This document shows positions 15,010 to 21,381 of a DNA stretch of 21,381 bases, piece by piece (the stretch's first letter is position 1; every line of letters starts with the position of its first letter). Position numbers and translations under genes: made by a program. Below the pieces are notes generated by a model, which searched no databases, had not been told where the DNA came from, and worked only from the letters and a program-made list of their open reading frames with translations. The stretch is from UBA3263 sp964549975 (GTDB taxonomy: Bacteria > Bacteroidota > Bacteroidia > Bacteroidales > Muribaculaceae): contig CAZJWM010000027.1 in assembly GCA_964549975.1 (NCBI GenBank), positions 1-21,381 of the forward strand, in the 5' to 3' direction.

Positions 15010-15545
15010 AGCGCCGACTTGGAAGATGAAGAGGTGATGGCCGAGCGGGCCGAGAAACTGTCGAGGGCGATAATCATCACGGCCGTCAGAGCTGCCGACG
15101 CCAGAATTCTGCCGGCGTAGAGAGCCGGATGGAAGAAGCTCATGGCTTCAACTGAGAACACCAAGATGCAATAGAGCAGCGACACGGTGGCCACATATTT
15201 GGCGTAGACCGCCAGGCCAAGCGAGCGCAGCGAGGGGATGGCGCGAATCACGTCGTCTTCGCGCGGCACGTAGAGGCGAATCACCACTCGACGCAGGGCG
15301 CCGACGCAGGTGCAGGCCAGAGCGTGCATACCAAGGGTGTCGGAGAAGATGTCAACGGCCACGCCTATCAGAAACGACAGCGCGATGACCTTCGATGAGC
15401 TCAGAGAGATGGGCAGGCGCACTATGAAGTAGATAAACACGAAAGCGAGCGCCACACTGAATAGCGCTATTCGGTTGAATATCACTGCCTGAGCAACGAC
15501 AAGCACCACAAACATAAGAGCGAATTGAATCACTGTCTTCGACAT
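15006..15545 (-). CDS. mreD: Rod-shape-determining protein MreD
   Basis: Small integral membrane protein of the elongation complex (Rod system) that bridges MreC and PBP2/RodA. It has 179 residues and five or six hydrophobic segments, beginning MSKTVIQFALMFVVLVVAQ. IGVAVDIFSDTLGMHALACT, with the conserved G-x-x-x-D-x-x-x-x-x-x-G-x-H pattern of the family (about 61-80), supports the call, as does its position before mrdA-rodA. Unlike the common mreB-mreC-mreD order, no mreC lies upstream; the next gene on the strand is a transporter 51 bp away. A TAACTTTG motif close to the start codon suggests that mreD heads its own transcript. Confidence 0.88.
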   Translation of the reverse strand: MSKTVIQFALMFVVLVVAQAVIFNRIALFSVALAFVFIYFIVRLPISLSSSKVIALSFLIGVAVDIFSDTLGMHALACTCVGALRRVVIRLYVPREDDVIRAIPSLRSLGLAVYAKYVATVSLLYCILVFSVEAMSFFHPALYAGRILASAALTAVMIIALDSFSARSAITSSSSKSAL

Positions 15546-15553
15546 CGTGACTA

Positions 15554-15561
15554 CAAAGTTA
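15554..15561 (-). promoter_or_regulatory. Candidate -7 element just before mreD
   Basis: TAACTTTG on the minus strand, identical to the cdaA -7 element, ends 8 nt before the mreD ATG. No TTG is seen at the expected -33 distance. If used, the leader would be only about 3-4 nt. Confidence 0.4.
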
Positions 15562-15596
15562 CGAATTTTTCGCGATTAAACGCGGAAAAGGTCTAC

Positions 15597-16520
15597 TTAG
15601 TCTATCAAATTCTCCATTTTGCGCTGATGCAGATAGAGTTGGATAGAGTTGATGCTGTTGTGCCAGAGGATGTAGGCCGCGGGGGCCACGGAGACTATGG
15701 GGTTGAGATAGGTGGTGGCAATCCAGATGGCCAACACGGTGTTTTTCTGGCCAAGGCTCTGCGAGGCGGAGATCACGTCGCCGCAGCGGCGCCCTATGAA
15801 GCGGCCCAGAGCAAACTGCACTATGCAGAGCAGCAGCGACACGGCGGCCAGCCCCACCATCACCCACAGGCGGTCGGCAGGCTCTTTCATCACAAAGCTC
15901 ACGGCATTGCCCACCACAATGAGCAGCGCCAGAGCCCAGATGTAGAAGCTCACGCTCTGACGGCTCGCCACCTCGGCGTGGAGCCGCGGCGAGAGCTTGT
16001 AGGTCAATCCGGCCAAAATCAGCGGCAGGAATATCAGCGGCATCACGGTGCGGCAGATGCGCCACAGAGTGTCGACAAAGGCCACGTCGGCGCCGGGATT
16101 GATCCACGACAGCAGCGGCGGCACGGCAAAGGCCACGCCTACGTTGCTGAAGAGCGAATAGGCGGCCACGCGGGCCACCGACCCGCCAAGCATGCCGGTG
16201 ATCACCGGGGCGGCCGTGGCCGTGGGGCAGATCACGCAAATCATGGCGCCCTGAGCCAAGTCTTCGCCAAAGGGTTTGAGCAGCGCATAGGCCACGACGG
16301 AGCCGCCAAACTGGGCCAACAGCAGCCAAATCATGTAGGAGCCCACATGGAAGTCGCTGCGGTGCAGACGGCAAAAGGTGATGTAGAGCATCACCACGAT
16401 TAACACGGGAGAGAGGGGTTGCAGATAGCGAATGGGCTCATGGAAAATCAAGCCGCACACTATGGCTATAGGCAACATCCACGGTTTGAGTTTGGCCCTA
16501 AGGCCGCGTGAAGATTTCAC
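15597..16520 (-). CDS. Bile acid:sodium symporter-family (BASS) transporter
   Basis: A 307-residue inner-membrane protein with about nine or ten hydrophobic segments. Landmarks are ICPTATAAPVITGMLGG (97-113) and QSLGQKNTVLAIWIATTYLNP (254-274), which match the two crossing-helix regions of the bile acid:sodium symporter/arsenite-permease-like fold. Members move organic anions such as bile acids, pantothenate or keto acids with sodium; the substrate here cannot be told. The start overlaps the stop of the SemiSWEET gene by 4 bp, so the two are co-translated. It ends 51 bp before mreD. The fold is fairly secure; the specificity is unknown. Confidence 0.82.
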   Translation of the reverse strand: MKSSRGLRAKLKPWMLPIAIVCGLIFHEPIRYLQPLSPVLIVVMLYITFCRLHRSDFHVGSYMIWLLLAQFGGSVVAYALLKPFGEDLAQGAMICVICPTATAAPVITGMLGGSVARVAAYSLFSNVGVAFAVPPLLSWINPGADVAFVDTLWRICRTVMPLIFLPLILAGLTYKLSPRLHAEVASRQSVSFYIWALALLIVVGNAVSFVMKEPADRLWVMVGLAAVSLLLCIVQFALGRFIGRRCGDVISASQSLGQKNTVLAIWIATTYLNPIVSVAPAAYILWHNSINSIQLYLHQRKMENLID

Positions 16521-16798
16521 TGATTCTTGAGTTTGCGCTTTGTGGCGTCATTTCGTAGTTTAATCACCGTGATGATGGCGCAGCATGCGGCGGTGATTAC
16601 GTTGGTGATGACCAGCGGCAGATTGTCGATCATGATTCCTTGAATCACGAAAAACACGCTGCCTACGCCCATCGACAGGAAGGTGGGCATGGCTATGCCC
16701 TCGGTGTCGCGGGTGCGTATGGTGGTGATGGCTTGCGGCAGATATCCTCCAACCATGCAGATGGACGCCAGATAGCCGATGATAAGTGACCAGTTCAT
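16517..16798 (-). CDS. SemiSWEET-type PQ-loop sugar transporter subunit
   Basis: A 93-residue membrane protein with three hydrophobic helices (about 5-22, 38-56 and 61-81), the size of a single triple-helix SemiSWEET unit that works as a homodimer. The PQ-loop signature is seen as GYLPQAITTIRTRDTEGIAMP (P21, Q22), and a basic tail KLRNDATKRKLKNQ follows the third helix. Known relatives pass small sugars across the membrane by facilitated diffusion, but the substrate here is unproven. It overlaps the BASS transporter by 4 bp. It follows ftsZ, from which it is separated by a hairpin terminator. I see no good -7 motif for it. Confidence 0.86.
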   Translation of the reverse strand: MNWSLIIGYLASICMVGGYLPQAITTIRTRDTEGIAMPTFLSMGVGSVFFVIQGIMIDNLPLVITNVITAACCAIITVIKLRNDATKRKLKNQ

Positions 16799-16832
16799 AT
16801 GGCAGGAATAACGTATGGTTTAGTAGGATAAA

Positions 16833-16875
16833 CGCTTTTGCCCTGCAAAAAGTTCACTCTGCAGGGCAAAAAGCG
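16833..16875 (-). terminator. Intrinsic terminator after ftsZ
   Basis: CGCTTTTGCCCTGCA (16833-16847) and TGCAGGGCAAAAAGCG (16860-16875) form a 15-bp stem with one bulged base and a 12-nt loop, 17 bp downstream of the ftsZ stop. TTTATCC follows on the minus strand. It separates the division cluster from the transporter pair. Confidence 0.68.
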
Positions 16876-16892
16876 CGTGCCGGCCGGAGAGA

Positions 16893-18236
16893 TCAATAGA
16901 GGCTGAAGTCGATGGTGCCCGAGGAGGCTTCGCCGGCACCGGAGCCTGTGGCGGCGCCGGAAGAGGCCGTGGAGGTGCCCACAATCTGACGAATCTGATC
17001 GGGGGTGCGACCGTTGGCGGGCGACTTTTCGAGGCGTTCCACCACGGCGTCGTCGTCCATCTGCTCGGGGGTGAGAATCACGTAGCGGCTGAGCTTGTTT
17101 TGGCGCTCCATTTCGCCGAGTTTGCCTTCATATTGGCGGTCTACGGCGTCGGGCACCACGCGGCTCTGCTGCTCGGTGGAGGTTTCGATGGGCGACTTCA
17201 CGTTGCGGGGATTCTTGGGCTGAACCATGGGGGTGGGCTCGTCGAGGTCGCTGTCGAATCCGGCGGCCAGAATGGTGAGCTTCACCTTCTCGCCCAGCGA
17301 GGAGTCGTAGCCCACGCCATAGATCACGTCAACGTCGTTGAGCGAGGTGACGAAGCTGGTGAAGGCGGTCATCTCGTTGGCCAGGAACTTGCGCGTGGAG
17401 GTCTTGTCGTAATAGAGGTTGAAGAGCAGCTTTTTGGCGCCCTGAATGTTGCGATTGTTAAGCAGCGGCGAGCGCAGAGCGTCTTGAATGGCGGCTTCCA
17501 CGCGGTTGTCGCCCTCGCCGTAGCCACACGAGATGATGGCGGTGCGGCCGTTGCGCAGGGTGGTGTCCACGTCGTTGAAGTCGAGGTTGATGCGGGCGTC
17601 GTCGGCAGTGATGAGCTCGGAGATGGAGCGAGCTGCCGTGGCCAGGGTTTCGTCGGCTTTGTCCCACGCGGAGTCGAAGTCGAGGTCGCCATAGATTTCA
17701 ATGAGCTTTTCGTTGTTGATAAGCATCATTGCATCAACGTATTGGCTCAACTCCTTGGCGCCGCTCAGCGCCTTGGTGATCTTCTTTTTGCCTTCGAAGA
17801 GGAAGGGGATGGTGACGATGCCTATGGTGAGGATGCCGCGATCTTTGGCAGCCTTGGCCACCACGGGCGAGGCGCCCGTGCCGGTGCCGCCGCCCAAGCC
17901 GGCGGTGATAAACACCATCTTGGTGTTGTCGTCGAATATGCGGCCAATCTGGTCGAGGCTCTCGTTGGCGGCCGCTTCGGCCACGGCGGGGTCGTTGCCG
18001 GCGCCCAGACCGGTGGTGCCCAGGAGCACCTTTTCGGGTACGGGCGAATTTTTCAACGCCTGCTTATCGGTGTTGGCCACCACGAAACGCACGTGGGCCA
18101 CACCCTGGTTGAACATATAGCCGACGGCGTTGCCGCCGCCGCCACCCACGCCCACCACTTTGATGATGGAAGTTTCACTGGGGTCAATGCCGGTGTCGGT
18201 AAATCCGGCCTGATTCATTATATCGTCGCTTGTCAT
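16893..18236 (-). CDS. ftsZ: Cell division GTPase FtsZ
   Basis: Tubulin-like GTPase that polymerises into the Z ring at midcell. The 447-residue protein has GVGGGGGNAV near the N-terminus (29-38), the GTP signature GGGTGTG (115-121) and the catalytic T7 loop NLDFND (217-222). The conserved core ends near 320. The C-terminal region carries EQMDDDAVVERLEKSPANGR, then a Gly/Ser/Ala-rich linker and the end TIDFSLY. I do not see the PAFLR-type terminal peptide that usually binds FtsA; SPANGR some 45 residues before the end may be a degenerate relic. It lies 47 bp after ftsA and is the last gene before the terminator. Confidence 0.97.
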   Translation of the reverse strand: MTSDDIMNQAGFTDTGIDPSETSIIKVVGVGGGGGNAVGYMFNQGVAHVRFVVANTDKQALKNSPVPEKVLLGTTGLGAGNDPAVAEAAANESLDQIGRIFDDNTKMVFITAGLGGGTGTGASPVVAKAAKDRGILTIGIVTIPFLFEGKKKITKALSGAKELSQYVDAMMLINNEKLIEIYGDLDFDSAWDKADETLATAARSISELITADDARINLDFNDVDTTLRNGRTAIISCGYGEGDNRVEAAIQDALRSPLLNNRNIQGAKKLLFNLYYDKTSTRKFLANEMTAFTSFVTSLNDVDVIYGVGYDSSLGEKVKLTILAAGFDSDLDEPTPMVQPKNPRNVKSPIETSTEQQSRVVPDAVDRQYEGKLGEMERQNKLSRYVILTPEQMDDDAVVERLEKSPANGRTPDQIRQIVGTSTASSGAATGSGAGEASSGTIDFSLY

Positions 18237-18283
18237 GACTCTTTCAGTTGTTTTAGTTGAGAAAAAAAGTGAGTGAGTGGGGT

Positions 18284-19639
18284 TTATACCAAGTTGTCGA
18301 GGTTGTCGTCGTCATCGTCGTCGGCGCTGTTGTCGCCCTTGACCACGTTGACAATTCCATGCCAGAGATTTCCAAAGAGGCCGGGGCCTTTGGAGCCCCT
18401 GCCGCCCTTGTCGGCGTCGTCGAAGGGCTCGTCGAGTTCATCCTCCTGCTCCTCGTCGTCGACGGGTTGCGGCGTCACCACCGGGGTGGGGTCGGGTTCT
18501 TCCACGCAGGGGGAGAATCCGCTCTTGGCCAAGCGCATGAGCATGGCCACCACATCCACGTCGTCCAAAATGTTGAGCTTGGAGCCACTGCAACGCACGG
18601 TGTTGGTCACGCAACCCTGACGAGTGGAGAGGCGCGACTCCTTGCCAAGCAGCTCGCCGAAGCTCTTCAGCTGCGAACCGCCGCCCACGTAGACGATGCC
18701 TCCCTGGAGGTTGTCTTCGCTCAAGCCGGCATATTTGATTTGCTGCACAATGTTGAGCACAATCTCCATGGCGCGTTCGGCCACAAACTGGTTGATGTCG
18801 GTCTGGTCGATGTGGTCATAGCGAGGCGAAAGCGGATTTTCGCCGGCAATGGCGCAGCCCACGTTCTTTTTGAGCTCTTCGGCCTTCTCCTCGAGCATCT
18901 TCTTGGCGTTGGCCAGGTCGAGGGTGATGTTGCGCGAGCCCATGGGCAGGGTGGCTATGTAGCAGAGGTTGTTGTTGCGATGAATCGACACTGTGGTGGT
19001 TTCGGCGCCGAAGTCCACCAGCATCACGCCGAGCTTGCGCTCGTCGGGGGTGAGCACCATGTCGGCAATGGCCGTGTGGCGCACCACGTAGCCGTTATAC
19101 GCCAGATGGAGCTTGTCGGTGATGGCCGTGCGGGCAATTCGCAGCAGCTTCTGCCGGCAGGTCACCACAAGCACGTCTGTGGCGATGCTCCGGGCCACGG
19201 CCCCGATGGGGTTGGCCAGCGTCATGTTGTCGAGCTGGAAGTCGCCGGGCACGGCTTCCACCACCTCGCGGTCCACTATGTTGCTCTTGGCTCTCTCGAT
19301 GAGCTCGTCGACAATCTCCTGCGAGATTTCGCGCTCGTCGGGCAGAGCGTAGTCCACGTGGCGCATCGTGCCGCTTAGCGAACGGCCGCCCACGCTCACG
19401 TAGGCGCCGCGAATGCTGCGGGGCGAGATGGCCGCGTTGAGATGTTTTATCACAGAGTCAAGAGCAGTTGACACCTCTTTGGGGTTGAGCACACTGCCGT
19501 GGCGCACTATGTTGGGGGCGAGTTTCTCCTCCTTGATGGCGTGGATGGTCAGCGTGCCTTGGGCATCAACCGACCCCACTGCACCTTTGATTTTGGAACT
19601 GCCTATTTCAAAGGCAACCAAGTAGTCGTTGTTAGTCAT
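18284..19639 (-). CDS. ftsA: Cell division protein FtsA
   Basis: Actin-like ATPase that anchors FtsZ to the inner membrane. The 451-residue protein shows the phosphate-1 motif AFEIGSSKIKGAVG (9-22), the 1C-domain strand AYVSVGGRS (79-87), phosphate-2 DFGAETTT (209-216) and the adenosine motif VYVGGGS (316-322). After the core (to about 376) comes an acidic linker rich in Asp, Glu and Pro (380-410). A likely amphipathic membrane-targeting helix LFGNLWHGIVNVVKG (421-435) follows, then a 16-residue tail with six Asp in a row. The acidic tail after the helix is unusual compared with E. coli FtsA, where the helix is terminal. It lies 5 bp after ftsQ. Confidence 0.95.
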   Translation of the reverse strand: MTNNDYLVAFEIGSSKIKGAVGSVDAQGTLTIHAIKEEKLAPNIVRHGSVLNPKEVSTALDSVIKHLNAAISPRSIRGAYVSVGGRSLSGTMRHVDYALPDEREISQEIVDELIERAKSNIVDREVVEAVPGDFQLDNMTLANPIGAVARSIATDVLVVTCRQKLLRIARTAITDKLHLAYNGYVVRHTAIADMVLTPDERKLGVMLVDFGAETTTVSIHRNNNLCYIATLPMGSRNITLDLANAKKMLEEKAEELKKNVGCAIAGENPLSPRYDHIDQTDINQFVAERAMEIVLNIVQQIKYAGLSEDNLQGGIVYVGGGSQLKSFGELLGKESRLSTRQGCVTNTVRCSGSKLNILDDVDVVAMLMRLAKSGFSPCVEEPDPTPVVTPQPVDDEEQEDELDEPFDDADKGGRGSKGPGLFGNLWHGIVNVVKGDNSADDDDDDNLDNLV

Positions 19640-19644
19640 AAATC

Positions 19645-20517
19645 TTAATTAGTGCTTGTGGTTGGAGTTGGAGTGGATGTGATTATTTCGTTGCCGGTTG
19701 ACATGGTGCCCACGTCGGCTTCATCGTCGTCGGCTTCGTCGAGGACTATGCTCACCGGGGGCATCTTGTCTTTGCGTTTTGTGGCCACAATCTGGCCGTT
19801 CCATTTCACGGAAATGGTGCGATAGTAGTCCCAGCCTTTCACCGGGAGCACCTCGCTATAGAATTGCTCCAAGCGGCTAAACTTGGAGTCGAGATTGCTC
19901 AAATCGCCGAGGTTGATGACGTGGCCGCGTATCACGGGCACGAGCAACACGTCGGTGGAGTCTTGCACATGAATCATCGACACCATCTGGCTCCACGAGG
20001 GGTGGTCGTTGAGATAGTCAATCAGCGGCAGCAAGCGCGTGGCGGGCCATTGCGAGGTGATGCGGCCGGTGACTTGCGGCACGTCCATGTGGAAGTTGGC
20101 GGTGGCGCTGATGCGCTTGCCGGCGCGGTTGATGTAGTAGGAGCCGCTCGAGGGGAGCCACACACGCGCCACGGGGTGGATGGGCCAGAGGCGTATGGAG
20201 ATTTTGTCGTTGTTCAGACGCATCACCTCCACGCGTTCCACCTTGTCGGAGGCTTGAAGCATGCGGCTGATGGAGTCGAGGTCGAGGTCGCAAAAGCGGC
20301 GCAGGATGATGTTTTCGGGCAGGTCGCCAAGCAGGCGCGTGGCCTCCTCGGCGGTGACAAAGTGGAGGGTGTCGGGGTCGATGACCTCAACGGAGCCGCC
20401 GGCCAGGCCTTGACAGGTCTGCATCTGCGCACGGGTGCACGCCCAGGGGAGCGCCACCAGAAGGTAGCACAGCAAGACGACGGAGCAGATGGCAGTGGCA
20501 ATGTTGCGATGGCTCAT
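19645..20517 (-). CDS. ftsQ: Cell division protein FtsQ/DivIB
   Basis: Bitopic division protein linking cytoplasmic ring and periplasmic wall synthesis. It has 290 residues: a short cytosolic N-terminus, one membrane segment (6-26), then a POTRA-like region (about 40-115) containing VEVMRLNNDKISIRLWPIHPVARVW. A beta domain follows with SYYINRAGKRI, matching the FtsQ 'v...g.v' strand. It ends in an acidic and Thr/Pro-rich tail. The sequence is divergent, as usual for this family, and the call rests partly on its position between murC and ftsA. It is 10 bp after murC and 5 bp before ftsA. Confidence 0.9.
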   Translation of the reverse strand: MSHRNIATAICSVVLLCYLLVALPWACTRAQMQTCQGLAGGSVEVIDPDTLHFVTAEEATRLLGDLPENIILRRFCDLDLDSISRMLQASDKVERVEVMRLNNDKISIRLWPIHPVARVWLPSSGSYYINRAGKRISATANFHMDVPQVTGRITSQWPATRLLPLIDYLNDHPSWSQMVSMIHVQDSTDVLLVPVIRGHVINLGDLSNLDSKFSRLEQFYSEVLPVKGWDYYRTISVKWNGQIVATKRKDKMPPVSIVLDEADDDEADVGTMSTGNEIITSTPTPTTSTN

Positions 20518-20527
20518 AAGAGGGGGG

Positions 20528-21381
20528 TTATTTCAAGCAGTCAACGATTTGGGGCAGAAGCAGATTGATGTCGCCGGCGCCCACGGTGAGCAGCAGCTCG
20601 GGGCGCATGGCGGCCACGCGCTCCACCAGCTCCTCTTTGCTCACCACTGAGGCCTCTTTGGCGGTGACTTGGCTGAGAATCAGTTGGGCGTCAACGCCTT
20701 CAATCGGTTCCTCGCGAGCGGGATAGATGGGGAGAATCATCACGGAGTCGGCCTGCGAGAGGGCGGCGGCAAACTGCGGAGCGAAGTCGCGGGTGCGAGT
20801 AAACAGATGGGGCTGGAAGGCCACGGTGAGGCGCTTCTCGGGGAAAAGTCGGCGCACCGAGGCGATGGAGGCCTTCAGTTCGTCGGGGTGGTGGGCATAG
20901 TCGTCGATGACGGTGCAACGCTCCGAGCGCAGCCAAAATTCAAAGCGGCGCTTTGCGCCTTGGAATGTGGCCATGGCTTGGCGAATGACGTCGTCGGTGA
21001 CGGTGGGTTCGCCGGTGAGCAACACTGCGGAGCAGGCGGCCACGGCGTTGTCGATGTTCACCTCCACGGGCACACCGAGTTCAATGTCGGAGATGACGCG
21101 CTCGGGGGTGTGGAGGTCGAATACGATGGTGCCGGAGCCGATGCGCACGCGCTCGGCGTGGAAGTCGGCCTCGGGCGACCCGTAGGTGTAGGTCTTCACC
21201 GTGGGAGCCACGCGCGGGCGCACTTTCAGTCCGGTGTGGATGAGCAGGGTGCCGCCTGGGCGAATCAGTTCGGTGAAGTGGGCAAAGCTTTCGAGATAGG
21301 CCTCTTCGGTGCCGTAGATGTCGAGATGGTCGGGGTCGGTGGAGGTGATCACGGCCACCGAGGGGGTGAGATGATGAAATG
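20528..21381 (-). CDS. murC: UDP-N-acetylmuramate--L-alanine ligase MurC, C-terminal part (cut by window end)
   Basis: Cytosolic ATP-dependent Mur ligase that adds the first amino acid (L-Ala) to UDP-MurNAc. About 284 codons are visible; the frame continues past the window end with FHHLTPSVAVITSTDPDHLDIYG, the central-domain motif of MurC, so the GTG at 21358 is internal and not the start. The C-terminal domain shows DDYAHHPDELKASI and QPHLFTRTRDFAPQFAAAL. The N-terminal UDP-binding domain and Walker-type ATP loop lie outside the window. It heads the visible murC-ftsQ-ftsA-ftsZ run, the usual end of the dcw cluster in Bacteroidota. Confidence 0.97.
   Translation of the reverse strand, partial: FHHLTPSVAVITSTDPDHLDIYGTEEAYLESFAHFTELIRPGGTLLIHTGLKVRPRVAPTVKTYTYGSPEADFHAERVRIGSGTIVFDLHTPERVISDIELGVPVEVNIDNAVAACSAVLLTGEPTVTDDVIRQAMATFQGAKRRFEFWLRSERCTVIDDYAHHPDELKASIASVRRLFPEKRLTVAFQPHLFTRTRDFAPQFAAALSQADSVMILPIYPAREEPIEGVDAQLILSQVTAKEASVVSKEELVERVAAMRPELLLTVGAGDINLLLPQIVDCLK

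Noticed and set aside
13552..15120. A 522-codon plus-strand open frame opposite mrdA
   Set aside because: It is a shadow of the PBP2 gene, which has all three active-site motifs; the antisense product shows low-complexity His/Gly/Val composition.
17100..18260. A 386-codon plus-strand open frame opposite ftsZ
   Set aside because: It is the antisense of a fully recognisable FtsZ gene and has no family resemblance.

Overview
The window looks like Bacteroidota, most likely order Bacteroidales. The evidence is a DUF4301 protein, a Bacteroidales-type YfhO membrane protein, a 75-residue Bacteroidota-style HTH protein, a DUF4143 ATPase of the 'KWCGKST' type, and promoter-like TAnnTTTG motifs just upstream of several genes in place of sigma70 -10 boxes. 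Base composition is fairly GC-rich, and I cannot name the family or genus. Nearly everything is on the minus strand; the exceptions are a two-gene glycosyltransferase unit and one ATPase gene in the middle.

Layout from high to low coordinates, which is the direction of transcription for most genes. (1) The end of a division/cell-wall cluster: murC (cut by the window end), ftsQ, ftsA and ftsZ, closed by a hairpin terminator at 16833-16875. (2) A small transport pair, a SemiSWEET protein and a bile-acid:sodium-symporter-family protein, overlapping by 4 bp. (3) An elongation module mreD-mrdA(PBP2)-rodA with overlapping genes and no mreC directly upstream. (4) An accessory stretch (about 8.5-11.6 kb): a minus-strand 75-residue HTH gene with its own promoter and terminator, a convergent plus-strand DUF4143 ATPase gene preceded by a six-copy 23-bp tandem repeat, further short tandem repeats, and an Alg14/Alg13-like (PssD/PssE-like) glycosyltransferase pair. 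(5) A minus-strand run of DUF4301 protein, GDP-mannose pyrophosphorylase (manC), YfhO-type membrane protein, a shortened methyltransferase-like protein, the diadenylate cyclase cdaA, a DXD-type glycosyltransferase and a UvrD/PcrA-type helicase cut by the window start.

Together the window links precursor synthesis and division (murC, ftsQAZ), lateral wall growth (mreD, mrdA, rodA), surface glycan synthesis (manC, YfhO, the glycosyltransferases) and c-di-AMP signalling (cdaA), a second messenger often tied to wall and osmotic homeostasis. These are mostly core genes. The strongest unexplained structure is 9524-9761, where three tandem-repeat families of different period (14, 15 and 23 bp) are stacked between the glycosyltransferase pair and the ATPase gene. 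The last 23-bp copy appears to provide the -33 element of the ATPase promoter. I saw no rRNA, tRNA, CRISPR array, insertion sequence or phage gene.
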